A stretch of 64,000 nucleotides of DNA, taken from Gayadomonas joobiniege G7 (GTDB lineage: Bacteria > Pseudomonadota > Gammaproteobacteria > Enterobacterales > Alteromonadaceae). A program made the translations under genes and the position numbers. The notes below the pieces were generated by a model. That model had not been told where the DNA came from, searched no databases, and saw only the letters and a program-made list of their open reading frames with translations. Below are positions 1 to 12,773 of this stretch, piece by piece. Position 1 is the stretch's first letter. Each line of letters opens with the position of its first letter. The stretch is from contig NZ_AMRX01000007.1 in NCBI RefSeq assembly GCF_000300815.1, positions 1 through 64,000 of the forward strand, written 5' to 3'.

Positions 1-7
1 GCAGGTA

Positions 8-39
8 TAAAAAAAGCCCTGAGTATTCACTCAGGGCTT
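8..39 (-). terminator. Rho-independent terminator of the rRNA operon
   Basis: A perfect 11-bp inverted repeat (14-24 with 29-39, loop of 4) is followed on the minus strand by a run of seven T. It lies just past the 3' end of 5S rRNA and ends the rRNA operon. Confidence 0.9.
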
Positions 40-48
40 CGAAGGAGA

Positions 49-165
49 AGCCTGACGGTGTGCTACTCTCACATGGGAAACCCCACACTACCATCGCCGC
101 TATTGTGTTTCACTTCTGAGTTCGAAATGGATCAGGTGGTTCCACAATGCTATCGCCGTCAGGCA
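49..165 (-). rRNA. rrf: 5S ribosomal RNA
   Basis: 5S rRNA of the large ribosomal subunit, about 117 nt. On the minus strand it starts TGCCTGACGGC and ends in the complementary GCCGTCAGGC-type stem. The internal CCGAACTC-type loop and the GTAGTGTGGGG segment follow the gammaproteobacterial 5S pattern. It is the last gene of the operon, about 100 nt after 23S, with the terminator directly downstream. Ends are set by comparison with the E. coli 5S and may be off by a base or two. Confidence 0.93.
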
Positions 166-263
166 TAAACTGGTCACAATCTTGATTGTAGTTTTAAATT
201 TGTTCGCTTTATTCTGTTTTTCGCTTTCGCTTCGAGTTTAACCCAATAAACATTTGGCGTTGT

Positions 264-3137
<2,874 letters not shown>

Positions 3138-3275
3138 ATACAACCCGAATGTTTATCAGGTTATACAATAAGCACCATCGTTTATTGAATACTTGGTCTT
3201 GCTTGATCAAACTCGTTTCAGTTTTAAATTGAACAAATTTAATTCTCTATTAGAGATATTTACTACAATCCAGAT

Positions 3276-3287
3276 TGTTAAAGAGCA
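3276..3287 (-). promoter_or_regulatory. boxA antitermination element in the 16S-23S spacer
   Basis: The minus strand reads TGCTCTTTAACA, identical to the E. coli rrn boxA that recruits NusB/NusE for antitermination. It lies in the 266-nt spacer (3138-3403). I found no tRNA gene in that spacer, unlike the tRNA-Ile/Ala or tRNA-Glu spacers common in this class. Confidence 0.85.
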
Positions 3288-3403
3288 GGTGATTGATATC
3301 ACTGCAAAATGATTAACATTCACTTTGCGCTGATATCAATAGCTTTATATTTAGTAACCCATTATTTATCTGTGTGAACACTCAGCACTTTAAATAGCAT
3401 CGT

Positions 3404-4931
<1,528 letters not shown>

Positions 4932-5050
4932 AAGTTTTAATCTTTGCTTCAATCGTACTGAATTGACTGTTTAGTCACTCAATCAACTGAATAATTTTTT
5001 GTCTATTCAAATGATGCGAGTGCCCACACAGATAAATAAGGTTACCAAAT

Positions 5051-5062
5051 TTTTAAAGAACA
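5051..5062 (-). promoter_or_regulatory. boxA-like element in the rRNA leader
   Basis: The minus strand reads TGTTCTTTAAAA, a near match to boxA, placed between promoter P2 and the 16S 5' end as in other rRNA operons. It is the expected site for assembly of the rRNA antitermination complex. Confidence 0.7.
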
Positions 5063-5105
5063 TTTTGCTTGAGCGTTTGTTTTAAACTGCTCAAGTGAGG
5101 CGCGC

Positions 5106-5133
5106 ATTTTACGCTTCTCAAGTTGCTTGTCAA
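5106..5133 (-). promoter_or_regulatory. rRNA promoter P2 (proximal)
   Basis: Minus-strand -35 TTGACA (5128-5133), 16-bp spacer, -10 TAAAAT (5106-5111), then a GC-rich discriminator GCGCGCC. The short spacer and GC-rich discriminator are typical of stringently controlled stable-RNA promoters. An A/T-rich stretch at about 5134-5170 could act as an UP element. Expected start of transcription is near 5099. Confidence 0.8.
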
Positions 5134-5241
5134 GCCTTTATTTTCAATCGTTTAAAACTTTTTAGTTTGAGCCGATTGGGCTTAACTTGCGTCGCTTTGC
5201 TTCCCGGCGTTTGTTGCCGTGTCGCTGCGTTGTGGGGGCGC

Positions 5242-5269
5242 ATTATAGAGAGATATTAAGTGCCGTCAA
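5242..5269 (-). promoter_or_regulatory. rRNA promoter P1 (distal)
   Basis: Minus-strand -35 TTGACG (5264-5269), 16-bp spacer, perfect -10 TATAAT (5242-5247), discriminator GCGCCCCC. It lies 136 bp upstream of P2 and has the same geometry, giving the P1-P2 tandem known from E. coli rrn operons. The rest of the gene-free stretch 4932-5370 shows only leader sequence and A/T-rich DNA. Confidence 0.8.
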
Positions 5270-5371
5270 TGCTTTTTATTCGATTATTTTAAATTTAGGT
5301 TTGTTTGCTCAGATAAGCATCAATTTGTTTACTTTTCACACTTTTCACCAGACCAATCCAGTCTCTTAAAC

Positions 5372-5399
5372 GACAAAAGGGGCTATTGCCCCTTTTGTC
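5372..5399 (-). terminator. Terminator downstream of pssA
   Basis: A perfect 12-bp inverted repeat (5372-5383 with 5388-5399, loop of 4) with A-rich and T-rich arms. It lies 22 bp past the pssA stop and separates pssA from the rRNA promoters. Confidence 0.8.
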
Positions 5400-5421
5400 C
5401 ACGCTAAATAATAAATGATAT

Positions 5422-6198
5422 TCAGTCTTTATCAGTCACATGCGTTTTGACACTGTTTTGTTCTTTGTTTTTAAGCTCACGTACGCTGCGAAACGTTAAA
5501 ATAGGACCGGACAACGCATAAATCGAAAATAGGCTAAATAAAATTAAAGCGGGTTCAGTCGCCACTACGACAAATACGAAGACCATGAGTAAAACAGCGA
5601 TAAAAGGAACTCTAGATTTCCAATCAACTTCTTTAAAAGAGGAATACCGGAAATTACTCACCATCAATAAACCACTCAGAATAGTGATGATCACTGCTAA
5701 AAAAGAAAAAGTTTCTAAGTCAATTTGATAATCAGCCCCTAGCCAGACCATACCCGCAACAATAGCCGCCGCAGCAGGACTCGCAAGTCCTGTGAAATAG
5801 TTTTTATCTGCGGTGTCTAAGGTTGTATTAAAACGCGCTAACCTCAGTGCTGCACCGGCCGTGAATATAAACGCGGCTAACCAGCCAATTTTACCTAAAT
5901 CAGATAGTGCCCAATTATAAACAACCAATGCAGGCGCAATACCAAATGAAACCATGTCTGACATGCTATCGTACTCTGCACCAAACGCACTTTGGGTATT
6001 AGTCATTCGCGCGACACGCCCATCCAGCGCATCAAATATCATGGCAATAAATATTGCGACCGACGCACTAATAAATTGATCGTTCATTGAGGCTATGACA
6101 GCATAAAAACCTGAAAACAGGCCTGCGGTGGTGAGTAAATTAGGAAGTAGGTAGATTCCTTTTTTTCGGCTTTTAATCGTGTCTTGTTGCTCAGTCAT
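5422..6198 (-). CDS. pssA: CDP-diacylglycerol-serine O-phosphatidyltransferase
   Basis: Makes phosphatidylserine from CDP-diacylglycerol and L-serine, the first step to phosphatidylethanolamine; inner membrane. The 258-aa protein carries the full CDP-alcohol phosphatidyltransferase signature: D59, G60, A63, R64, G73, D77 and D81 in the D-G-x2-A-R-x8-G-x3-D-x3-D spacing. Several hydrophobic helices follow (about 83-230). This is the type II (B. subtilis/yeast) enzyme family, not the phospholipase-D-like type I enzyme of E. coli. The gene starts 13 bp after the clpB terminator, so any own promoter must overlap the end of clpB or the terminator. A weak AGAGA precedes the ATG. The assignment to serine rather than another alcohol rests on overall similarity and is fairly sure. 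Confidence 0.92.
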   Translation of the reverse strand: MTEQQDTIKSRKKGIYLLPNLLTTAGLFSGFYAVIASMNDQFISASVAIFIAMIFDALDGRVARMTNTQSAFGAEYDSMSDMVSFGIAPALVVYNWALSDLGKIGWLAAFIFTAGAALRLARFNTTLDTADKNYFTGLASPAAAAIVAGMVWLGADYQIDLETFSFLAVIITILSGLLMVSNFRYSSFKEVDWKSRVPFIAVLLMVFVFVVVATEPALILFSLFSIYALSGPILTFRSVRELKNKEQNSVKTHVTDKD

Positions 6199-6210
6199 AA
6201 TATCTCTAAA

Positions 6211-6242
6211 TTTAAAAAGGAGCCATTAATGTTGGCTCCTTT
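6211..6242 (-). terminator. Terminator of clpB
   Basis: Inverted repeat AAAGGAGCCA/TGGCTCCTTT (6216-6225 with 6233-6242, loop of 7) followed on the minus strand by TTAAA. It sits between the clpB stop and the pssA start. Confidence 0.75.
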
Positions 6243-6257
6243 ATGTTTAAGTGCCTT

Positions 6258-8834
6258 TTAATTAAAGACTAATTTACCATCTTTTGCTTCAACAACAATG
6301 GTTTTTTCAGTCTGCAGGCGACCAGCGAGCAAATCCTGAGCAAGCGGGTTTTCCAATTGCTGTTGAATTGCTCTTTTTAACGGCCTAGCACCAAATACAG
6401 GATCAAAGCCAGCTTCAGATAATTTGTCTAATGCACTCTCAGCGATTTCCAATTGATATCCTTTATCTGCCAATCGAGCTGTTAAACCTGAAATTTGGAT
6501 CTTGGCTATCTGTTTTATTTGCTCTGACGCCAACGGATGGAATACGACGGTTTCATCAATTCTATTGATAAATTCTGGCCTAAAGTGTTGACCGACCACC
6601 TCCATCACAGCTGCTTTCATCCCCTGATAATTATTCGGTTCGCGGTTAAAATGTTCTTGAATCAAATCTGAGCCAAGGTTAGACGTCATAATAACCACAG
6701 TGTTTTTAAAATCAACGGTTCTACCCTGCCCATCTGTTAAGCGGCCATCATCCAAAAGCTGCAGTAAAATATTAAACACATCGGGATGCGCTTTTTCCAC
6801 TTCATCTAATAGAATAACCGAATAGGGTCGGCGTCGTACTGCCTCAGTCAGATAGCCCCCTTCTTCGTAACCAACGTAACCAGGAGGCGCACCTAATAAT
6901 CTGGCAACTGAATGTTTTTCCATAAATTCGGACATATCTATCCGAACCATAGCTTGCTCAGAATCAAACATAAAGTTTGCCAAAGATTTACACAATTCCG
7001 TTTTACCAACCCCTGTTGGACCTAAAAATAAAAAAGAACCTATCGGCCTATTAGGATCAGATAACCCTGCACGTGAACGACGAATCGCGTTTGCAACAGC
7101 GTCAACCGCTTCATTTTGGCCCACCACTCTTTCGTGTAAAACGGTTTCCATTTGCAATAATTTTTCGCGTTCACCTTCTAACATTTTAGCAACCGGAATG
7201 CCTGTCCAGCGTGACAAAACATCTGCAATCTCGGTTTCTGTCACTCTGTGTTTTAACAAACTCATATCTTGCATCTCGGCTTGTGAGGCTAGATCCAGCT
7301 GACGTTCTAACGCTGGAATTTTGCCATACTGGAGTTCAGACATACGGCTTAAATCTCCGGCGCGGCGCGCCACCTCCATATCTTGACGCGCTTGTTCTAA
7401 TTCAGTTTTTATATTTTGCGCACCTTGCAAAGCTGCTTTTTCCGTATTCCAAATCTCTTCAAGTTCTTTGTATTTAGTTTCATTCTCTGCAATTTCGTTT
7501 TCTAAAAGCTGCAAACGTTTTTTACTCGCTTCGTCTTTCTCTTTTGATAACGCTTGTTGTTCTAGCTTTAATTGTATTAAACGGCGTTCTAGCCGATCCA
7601 AATCTTCTGGTTTTGAGTCTATTTGCATTCGAATACTAGAAGCAGCTTCGTCGATTAAATCAATTGCTTTGTCTGGCAATTGACGGTCAGAAATATAACG
7701 GTTAGATAAAGAGGCTGCGGCCACTATCGCAGGATCAGTAATTTCAACCGAATGATGCAACTCGTAACGCTCTTTCAACCCGCGTAAGATAGCGATAGTG
7801 TCATTCACACTTGGTTGGTCAACAAAAACCTTTTGAAAACGCCTTTCTAATGCAGCGTCTTTTTCAATATATTGACGGTATTCATCTAACGTAGTCGCTC
7901 CAACACAATGCAATTCGCCACGGGCAAGCGCGGGTTTTAACATATTGCCTGCATCCATTGCCCCTTCGCTTTTACCTGCACCAACCATAGTATGTAATTC
8001 ATCAATAAATAAAATGACTTGGCCTTCTTCTTTGGCTAATTCATTCAAGACTGCTTTTAGCCGCTCTTCAAATTCACCCCTGTATTTAGCACCAGCCACT
8101 AACGCGCCTAAATCAAGAGATAAAACTCTTTTATTTTTAATACCTTCAGGTACTTCACCATTAATGATACGCTGGGCTAACCCCTCGGCGATGGCTGTTT
8201 TACCTACCCCAGGTTCACCGATTAAAACAGGGTTGTTTTTGGTACGACGTTGCAACACTTGCACTGTTCGTCTTATTTCTTCATCCCGCCCAATTACTGG
8301 ATCAAGTTTGCCTTGCTCAGCCCGCGCAGTAAGGTCAAGTGTATATTTTTCTAGTGCTTGGCGGGTATCTTCAGCATTCGGGTCGTCAACATTTTGTCCC
8401 CCACGCATTTTGTCAATCGCCTGCTCAACTGCACTTTTATTAGCCCCGGCTTCTTTTAATAACCTGGCTAACTCACCACTGCTATCTAACACGGCCAATA
8501 CAAACAACTCGGATGAGATGAATTTGTCCTTACGTTTTTGCGCAAGTTTATCGGTCTGATTCAATAAATTGACCATTTCCCGACCGAGTTGAACTTCAGC
8601 ACTGCTACCTTCTACTTTAGGTAATGCATCCAGCGCTTTAGACAGTTGAGATCGTAAACCTGCAACATTGACGCCGGCTTGCGTTAAGAGATTACGCACG
8701 CTGCTATTTTCTTGGTTGAGCAAGGCGTGCATCAAATGAATCGCTTCTATATACTGATGGTCGCGCCCTAGTGCTAAAGACTGAGCGTCGGAAAGTGCAA
8801 TTTGAAATTGGCTGGTAAATTTATCTAGTCTCAT
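6258..8834 (-). CDS. clpB: ATP-dependent disaggregase ClpB
   Basis: Hexameric AAA+ chaperone that pulls polypeptides out of aggregates together with DnaK/DnaJ/GrpE; cytosol. The product is about 858 aa: N-terminal repeat domain (1-145), first ATPase domain with Walker A GEPGVGKT near 205, a long middle coiled-coil domain (about 400-530) that distinguishes ClpB from ClpA, and a second ATPase domain with GPTGVGKT near 605. The ATG at 8834 is chosen because it gives the MRLDKFT N-terminus seen in E. coli (MRLDRLT) and has GAGG 7 nt upstream; a start 12 bp earlier is possible. It follows pgeF and has its own heat-shock promoter in the gap. Confidence 0.98.
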   Translation of the reverse strand: MRLDKFTSQFQIALSDAQSLALGRDHQYIEAIHLMHALLNQENSSVRNLLTQAGVNVAGLRSQLSKALDALPKVEGSSAEVQLGREMVNLLNQTDKLAQKRKDKFISSELFVLAVLDSSGELARLLKEAGANKSAVEQAIDKMRGGQNVDDPNAEDTRQALEKYTLDLTARAEQGKLDPVIGRDEEIRRTVQVLQRRTKNNPVLIGEPGVGKTAIAEGLAQRIINGEVPEGIKNKRVLSLDLGALVAGAKYRGEFEERLKAVLNELAKEEGQVILFIDELHTMVGAGKSEGAMDAGNMLKPALARGELHCVGATTLDEYRQYIEKDAALERRFQKVFVDQPSVNDTIAILRGLKERYELHHSVEITDPAIVAAASLSNRYISDRQLPDKAIDLIDEAASSIRMQIDSKPEDLDRLERRLIQLKLEQQALSKEKDEASKKRLQLLENEIAENETKYKELEEIWNTEKAALQGAQNIKTELEQARQDMEVARRAGDLSRMSELQYGKIPALERQLDLASQAEMQDMSLLKHRVTETEIADVLSRWTGIPVAKMLEGEREKLLQMETVLHERVVGQNEAVDAVANAIRRSRAGLSDPNRPIGSFLFLGPTGVGKTELCKSLANFMFDSEQAMVRIDMSEFMEKHSVARLLGAPPGYVGYEEGGYLTEAVRRRPYSVILLDEVEKAHPDVFNILLQLLDDGRLTDGQGRTVDFKNTVVIMTSNLGSDLIQEHFNREPNNYQGMKAAVMEVVGQHFRPEFINRIDETVVFHPLASEQIKQIAKIQISGLTARLADKGYQLEIAESALDKLSEAGFDPVFGARPLKRAIQQQLENPLAQDLLAGRLQTEKTIVVEAKDGKLVFN

Positions 8835-8866
8835 AATAAACCTCACTCTTGGTGTGTTTATTACTC

Positions 8867-8895
8867 AAATGGGGGGACATCAAGCAAATATCAAG
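8867..8895 (-). promoter_or_regulatory. Sigma-32 (RpoH) heat-shock promoter of clpB
   Basis: Minus strand: -35 CTTGATA (8889-8895), 14-bp spacer, -10 CCCCATTT (8867-8874). This fits the sigma-32 consensus CTTGAAA-N13/14-CCCCATNT closely. It lies 32 bp upstream of the clpB ATG and downstream of the pgeF stop. Confidence 0.85.
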
Positions 8896-8902
8896 CTTTA
8901 AA

Positions 8903-9646
8903 TTAAGCCTTTTTATCTAACCATATTAAACTGGCTTGACGGCCTGTCTGCCCGTCTCTTCGGTATGAAAAATATTTATCTGCTTGTTGATATGTACATT
9001 CATGTTGGCTAAAAATGTCCATAACGCCAAGTTGATTGAGTTGGATTTTGGCTATTTTGTATAAATCTGCATTGAACTTTTCACCTGACTTGACGTTGAA
9101 CGCAGTTTCAAATTGAGTAGATTTTTGCAAAAAGGCTTGTTTAACCTCACTGCCAACTTCAAATGCAGCCGGACCGATTGCAGGTCCTAACCAAGCAAGC
9201 ATACCTTCATTCGGCAAAGCCAATTGCTGTAATTGATGTTTTATAATACCTGCAGCTAACCCACGCCACCCGCAGTGCAACGCAGCGACAAAATCACCAT
9301 TGCGGTTGCTTAATAAAATTGGCAAACAATCGGCTGTCATCACCGCACACACTTGAGTGGGTGCAAAAGTGTATGAGCCATCGGCCTGCGTTAGCGATAA
9401 AGGGGCAGCTTCTACCAGCAAAGTCTTTACACCATGGACCTGTTCTAACCAATGGATATGTTGAAAATGAGGTAATTGCTGCCGGTTTTTTGCAACAATC
9501 TCCGGCTCATCCCCCACATGCAAAGCAAGGTTGAACCCCCGATAAGGCCCAGCACTGCACCCGCCCTTTCTTGTCGTCTGGATCGATTTTACATTCGCAG
9601 GGACTGGCCAGTCGGGTACAAATGACGAATAATTATACATACTCAT
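8903..9646 (-). CDS. pgeF: Peptidoglycan editing factor / multicopper-oxidase-fold PgeF (YfiH)
   Basis: Member of the YfiH/LACC1 (DUF152, Cu-oxidase_4) family. The E. coli protein keeps L-Ser out of peptidoglycan stem peptides, and family members also show purine nucleoside phosphorylase activity. The 247-aa product has the conserved metal/active-site set H71, C107 and H124 in VHG, ADCLP and HCGWRG contexts. The start overlaps the end of rluD by 14 bp, so the two are translationally coupled; a second ATG lies two codons on (9640). The order bamD/rluD-pgeF-clpB matches E. coli. Family is certain; the in vivo role is inferred. Confidence 0.92.
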   Translation of the reverse strand: MSMYNYSSFVPDWPVPANVKSIQTTRKGGCSAGPYRGFNLALHVGDEPEIVAKNRQQLPHFQHIHWLEQVHGVKTLLVEAAPLSLTQADGSYTFAPTQVCAVMTADCLPILLSNRNGDFVAALHCGWRGLAAGIIKHQLQQLALPNEGMLAWLGPAIGPAAFEVGSEVKQAFLQKSTQFETAFNVKSGEKFNADLYKIAKIQLNQLGVMDIFSQHECTYQQADKYFSYRRDGQTGRQASLIWLDKKA

Positions 9647-10607
9647 CCGGATGCGCTAACCTATCTGCGCGCAACACATCAGCAACTATTTGCATATCAT
9701 CTGGTACTTCGCTTTTAAACTGCATCCACTCCCCAGTTGCGGGATGTTCAAGTTCCAATATAGCGGCATGCAGTGCTTGACGTTTAAAACCGCGCAAAGT
9801 TTCTATTAATTCATCGCTGGCCCCTTTCGGCGGGCGAACCCGTCCACCATAACTAAAGTCACCTACCAATGGATGTTTTAGGTGACTCATATGCACCCGG
9901 ATCTGGTGAGTTCTCCCTGTTTCAAGGCGCAATCTTAACCGGGTATGGGAGCGATACTTTTCGGCGACCCGATAATGGGTAACTGCTGGTTTACCGTCCA
10001 TCACAACGGCCATTATGGTTCTTTTATCAGGATGACGGGCGATTGGAAAATCAGCAATGCCACCAGCGGTTAAATTGCCATTTACAATTGCTTCATATTC
10101 GCGCGTCACAGTTTTATCTTGGAGCTGATTAACTAACGAAGTTTGTGCCGTTAGATTTTTAGCAACCACCATCAAGCCAGTGGTATCTTTATCTAAACGG
10201 TGTACAATACCCGCACGCGGCACCGCTTCAATTTCCGGATAATGATGCAATAAAGCATTCATCAAGGTCCCTTTAGGATTACCCGCCCCTGGGTGGACAA
10301 TTAAACCAGCTGGTTTATTCACCACTAAAATATCGTCATCTTCGTAAACAATGTTTAGCTCTATATTTTGTGCCGGTGCTTTGACTTCAACTTTTTGCTC
10401 GGCTTTAATTTCAATTAGCTCACCACCTATAACCTTTTCTCTAGGTTTAGTGATGATTTCGCCATTGACCGTAATTTGTCCGGCTAATAGCCACTCTTTT
10501 AAACGAGAGCGGGAATATTCAGGAAAAAGTTCAGAAATCGCCTGATCTAGTCGACGACCTATGGCACTTTCTGGCAAAGTACCTGTCAGTAAGATGGTTT
10601 GTGTCAT
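9633..10607 (-). CDS. rluD: 23S rRNA pseudouridine synthase RluD (1911/1915/1917)
   Basis: Converts three uridines in helix 69 of 23S rRNA to pseudouridine, needed for normal ribosome assembly. The 324-aa protein has an N-terminal S4 RNA-binding domain (about 18-80) and a catalytic RluA-family domain with HRLDKDTTG, catalytic Asp at 139. RluD rather than RluA or RluC is supported by length and by its place divergent from bamD and upstream of pgeF-clpB. The intergenic region to bamD (10608-10728) must hold both promoters. Confidence 0.94.
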   Translation of the reverse strand: MTQTILLTGTLPESAIGRRLDQAISELFPEYSRSRLKEWLLAGQITVNGEIITKPREKVIGGELIEIKAEQKVEVKAPAQNIELNIVYEDDDILVVNKPAGLIVHPGAGNPKGTLMNALLHHYPEIEAVPRAGIVHRLDKDTTGLMVVAKNLTAQTSLVNQLQDKTVTREYEAIVNGNLTAGGIADFPIARHPDKRTIMAVVMDGKPAVTHYRVAEKYRSHTRLRLRLETGRTHQIRVHMSHLKHPLVGDFSYGGRVRPPKGASDELIETLRGFKRQALHAAILELEHPATGEWMQFKSEVPDDMQIVADVLRADRLAHPDEYV

Positions 10608-10728
10608 AATACTCGTTTTGTGATAAAGCAGTGCAAGTTAGCTCGCGCTGAGTTAAAATGCGTTAATTAACAAATTGTACCGCGTATTGCGGTTGAATTC
10701 ATATTATTTTAATAAAGAGGGAGTCAAA

Positions 10729-11487
10729 TTGAAGCTAAAGCCTACCCTGCTGGCAACATCACTGGCCTTTACTATTCTTTCCGGCTGCTCCAACACCCCG
10801 GATGAAATCGTCGTTGCAGAGCAGAGTGAAGTCGAAGCCAGATATTTAGAAGCCAAAGACCTATTAGCACAAGGTAATTATGTTCGAGCTGCTGAAATTT
10901 TGTCTGCACTGGATGCGAGTTTTCCATTTGGTCCCTATTCGCATCAGATTCAGCTTGATTTAATTTATTCTTATTATAAAACAGATAATACCAGTCAAGC
11001 CTTGGCCTCAATCGATAGATTTTTAAAACTCAATCCCACTCATCCCGATATAGATTATGTTTATTACATGCGCGGTTTAACAAATATGAAAGCCGCCCGT
11101 AATGCTTTGCAAGAAATGGCTGGTATTGATCGATTCGATCGAGATATTACCGAGCACAGAAATGCTTTTAATGACTTTAACACCATTATTAATCAGTATC
11201 CGCAAAGTAAGTATGCCAAAGATGCTCGCCAACGCATGGTCTACATTAAAGACTTTATCGCTCACAGTGAGCTTGCCGTAGCTGAATATTATATGCGCCG
11301 TGGCGCCTACGTTGCGGCGGCCAACCGAGCCAAATACGTATTGGAGCATTTGGGTGACACAGGGCAGGTTGAGCGCGCATTAGAAATGATGCTGGTCAGC
11401 TATCGAGAGTTAGAATTGACTGATTTATATGAAAATACTTACCAAGTTTTAAAATTAAACTACCCTGAAAATGCTCTGGTAAATTAA
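10729..11487 (+). CDS. bamD: Outer membrane assembly lipoprotein BamD
   Basis: Essential lipoprotein of the BAM complex that inserts beta-barrel proteins into the outer membrane. From the TTG at 10729 the product is 252 aa with a lipoprotein signal peptide ending in LSGC (lipidated Cys20), then TPR helices; the segment around FPFGPYS and LNPTHPDIDYVYYMRG is nearly as in E. coli. The TTG start is chosen because GAGGGAG stands at ideal distance and the signal peptide then begins MKLKPTL; the reading frame continues upstream to another TTG at 10675 but without a ribosome site. Divergent from rluD. Confidence 0.95.
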   Translation: MKLKPTLLATSLAFTILSGCSNTPDEIVVAEQSEVEARYLEAKDLLAQGNYVRAAEILSALDASFPFGPYSHQIQLDLIYSYYKTDNTSQALASIDRFLKLNPTHPDIDYVYYMRGLTNMKAARNALQEMAGIDRFDRDITEHRNAFNDFNTIINQYPQSKYAKDARQRMVYIKDFIAHSELAVAEYYMRRGAYVAAANRAKYVLEHLGDTGQVERALEMMLVSYRELELTDLYENTYQVLKLNYPENALVN

Positions 11488-11535
11488 ACAATATTAGCCA
11501 TAGCGCCAGTCAGTATTCAACTTAACTAGATTTAA

Positions 11536-11564
11536 GCCCCTAACACTATGGCAGGGGCCTTTTA
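11536..11564 (+). terminator. Terminator downstream of bamD
   Basis: Stem GCCCCT/AGGGGC (11536-11541 with 11553-11558) followed by CTTTTAT on the plus strand, 48 bp past the bamD stop. Confidence 0.6.
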
Positions 11565-11618
11565 TATCCGGATAAAAATTAAAACCCTTTAAGCTTATCT
11601 TTAAACATTAATCTTGCT

Positions 11619-12665
11619 CTAATCTTGGTAGTGTTGTTTAACGTCTTTTTGATTGGCCAATAACACAGCGAACCAATTAGTTGATCGACTGCTTTCAGCG
11701 GCAATTTTTACAATCATGGTTAAGGGCACTGACAATAACATACCAACGGTCCCTAACAGCCACCCCCAGAAAACTAAACTTAAAAAAACAACCAGAGTGG
11801 ACAGCCCTAAACCTTTTCCCATGTATCTGGGTTCAACCATGTTGCCCATAATGGTATTTATTAATAAATAGCCAATCGCCACAACCAAAGCCATATAGGG
11901 GTTAATTTGTATCATAGTTAACAAAACCACAGGGATAGCCGCAAAAATTGAACCTATATTTGGAATATAATTAAATAAAAACGCAACGACGCCCCACAAA
12001 ACTGCATAATCAACGCCTACAGCCCAACACAAGGCAGCCGCTAATAAACCTGTGCCTATACTCACTAATGTTTTAATCGCTAAATAATTATTGACTGAAT
12101 TTAAAAAAATTTTAATGCGTTCATCGTGTGCTTCGGCGTCTTCCCACGCAAGATAAATCTTTTTACGTAGTGTGCCAGCCTCTAACAGCATGAAAACTGT
12201 CGTTAATAATATTAAAAAAATATTCGCAAGCGCATTGCCAAGGCCTGTTAACATGTTAGATGCCACCGACATTAATGAACCTGGATCTAAATATTCCATC
12301 AACTGTTTACGGTCTAAAAAAATATTAAACTCGGCTAACTTGTTGGTTAACCATGTGATTTCTCCTTGAAGTTTTTCTTTGTACTCAGGTAAATTTTCAG
12401 TGAAGTTATTAATTGAAGTACCCACCAGTCCAGCGAGCGAAAAACCAACAATAATGATCAACGCAATCACTATACTCACTGCAAGCACTTTTGGTACCCT
12501 GAATTTGGCTAAAAATACAATGGCTGGATGGCAGATAATCGCTATGAACACTGACATTAAAAATGGAACAACAATTTGCTGCGACGATTTCAAACCAGCC
12601 AAAATAATCACTATGGCCGCCAATACAACAAAGAGTCTAAACGCTGGATGATTACTAATCGACAT
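11619..12665 (-). CDS. AI-2E/PerM family membrane transporter
   Basis: Polytopic inner-membrane protein of the AI-2E transporter (UPF0118, PerM/TqsA) superfamily. The 348-aa product has about eight hydrophobic helices: two near the N-terminus (8-28, 31-50), one at 60-85, a central soluble stretch, then a dense C-terminal group (about 150-340) that includes the GKGLGLSTLVVFLSLVFWG signature typical of the family. Members export AI-2 or act in Na+/H+ exchange, but many, like this one, have no defined substrate. It stands alone, divergent from the TIGR01777 gene, and no strong terminator was seen at its end. Confidence 0.85.
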   Translation of the reverse strand: MSISNHPAFRLFVVLAAIVIILAGLKSSQQIVVPFLMSVFIAIICHPAIVFLAKFRVPKVLAVSIVIALIIIVGFSLAGLVGTSINNFTENLPEYKEKLQGEITWLTNKLAEFNIFLDRKQLMEYLDPGSLMSVASNMLTGLGNALANIFLILLTTVFMLLEAGTLRKKIYLAWEDAEAHDERIKIFLNSVNNYLAIKTLVSIGTGLLAAALCWAVGVDYAVLWGVVAFLFNYIPNIGSIFAAIPVVLLTMIQINPYMALVVAIGYLLINTIMGNMVEPRYMGKGLGLSTLVVFLSLVFWGWLLGTVGMLLSVPLTMIVKIAAESSRSTNWFAVLLANQKDVKQHYQD

Positions 12666-12773
12666 TGTGATGATCCGTCAACTTTTTATTTTCGTTTAAA
12701 TAGGAATAACAAAATAAAGCAAAGCAGCCGGTCATACCAGTTAAATTTACAAGTACATTAAACAGGTACAAAG

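Noticed and set aside
7945-8559. 204-codon frame antisense to clpB
   Set aside because: Composition mirrors the clpB codons; no ribosome site or family; a shadow of a real gene.
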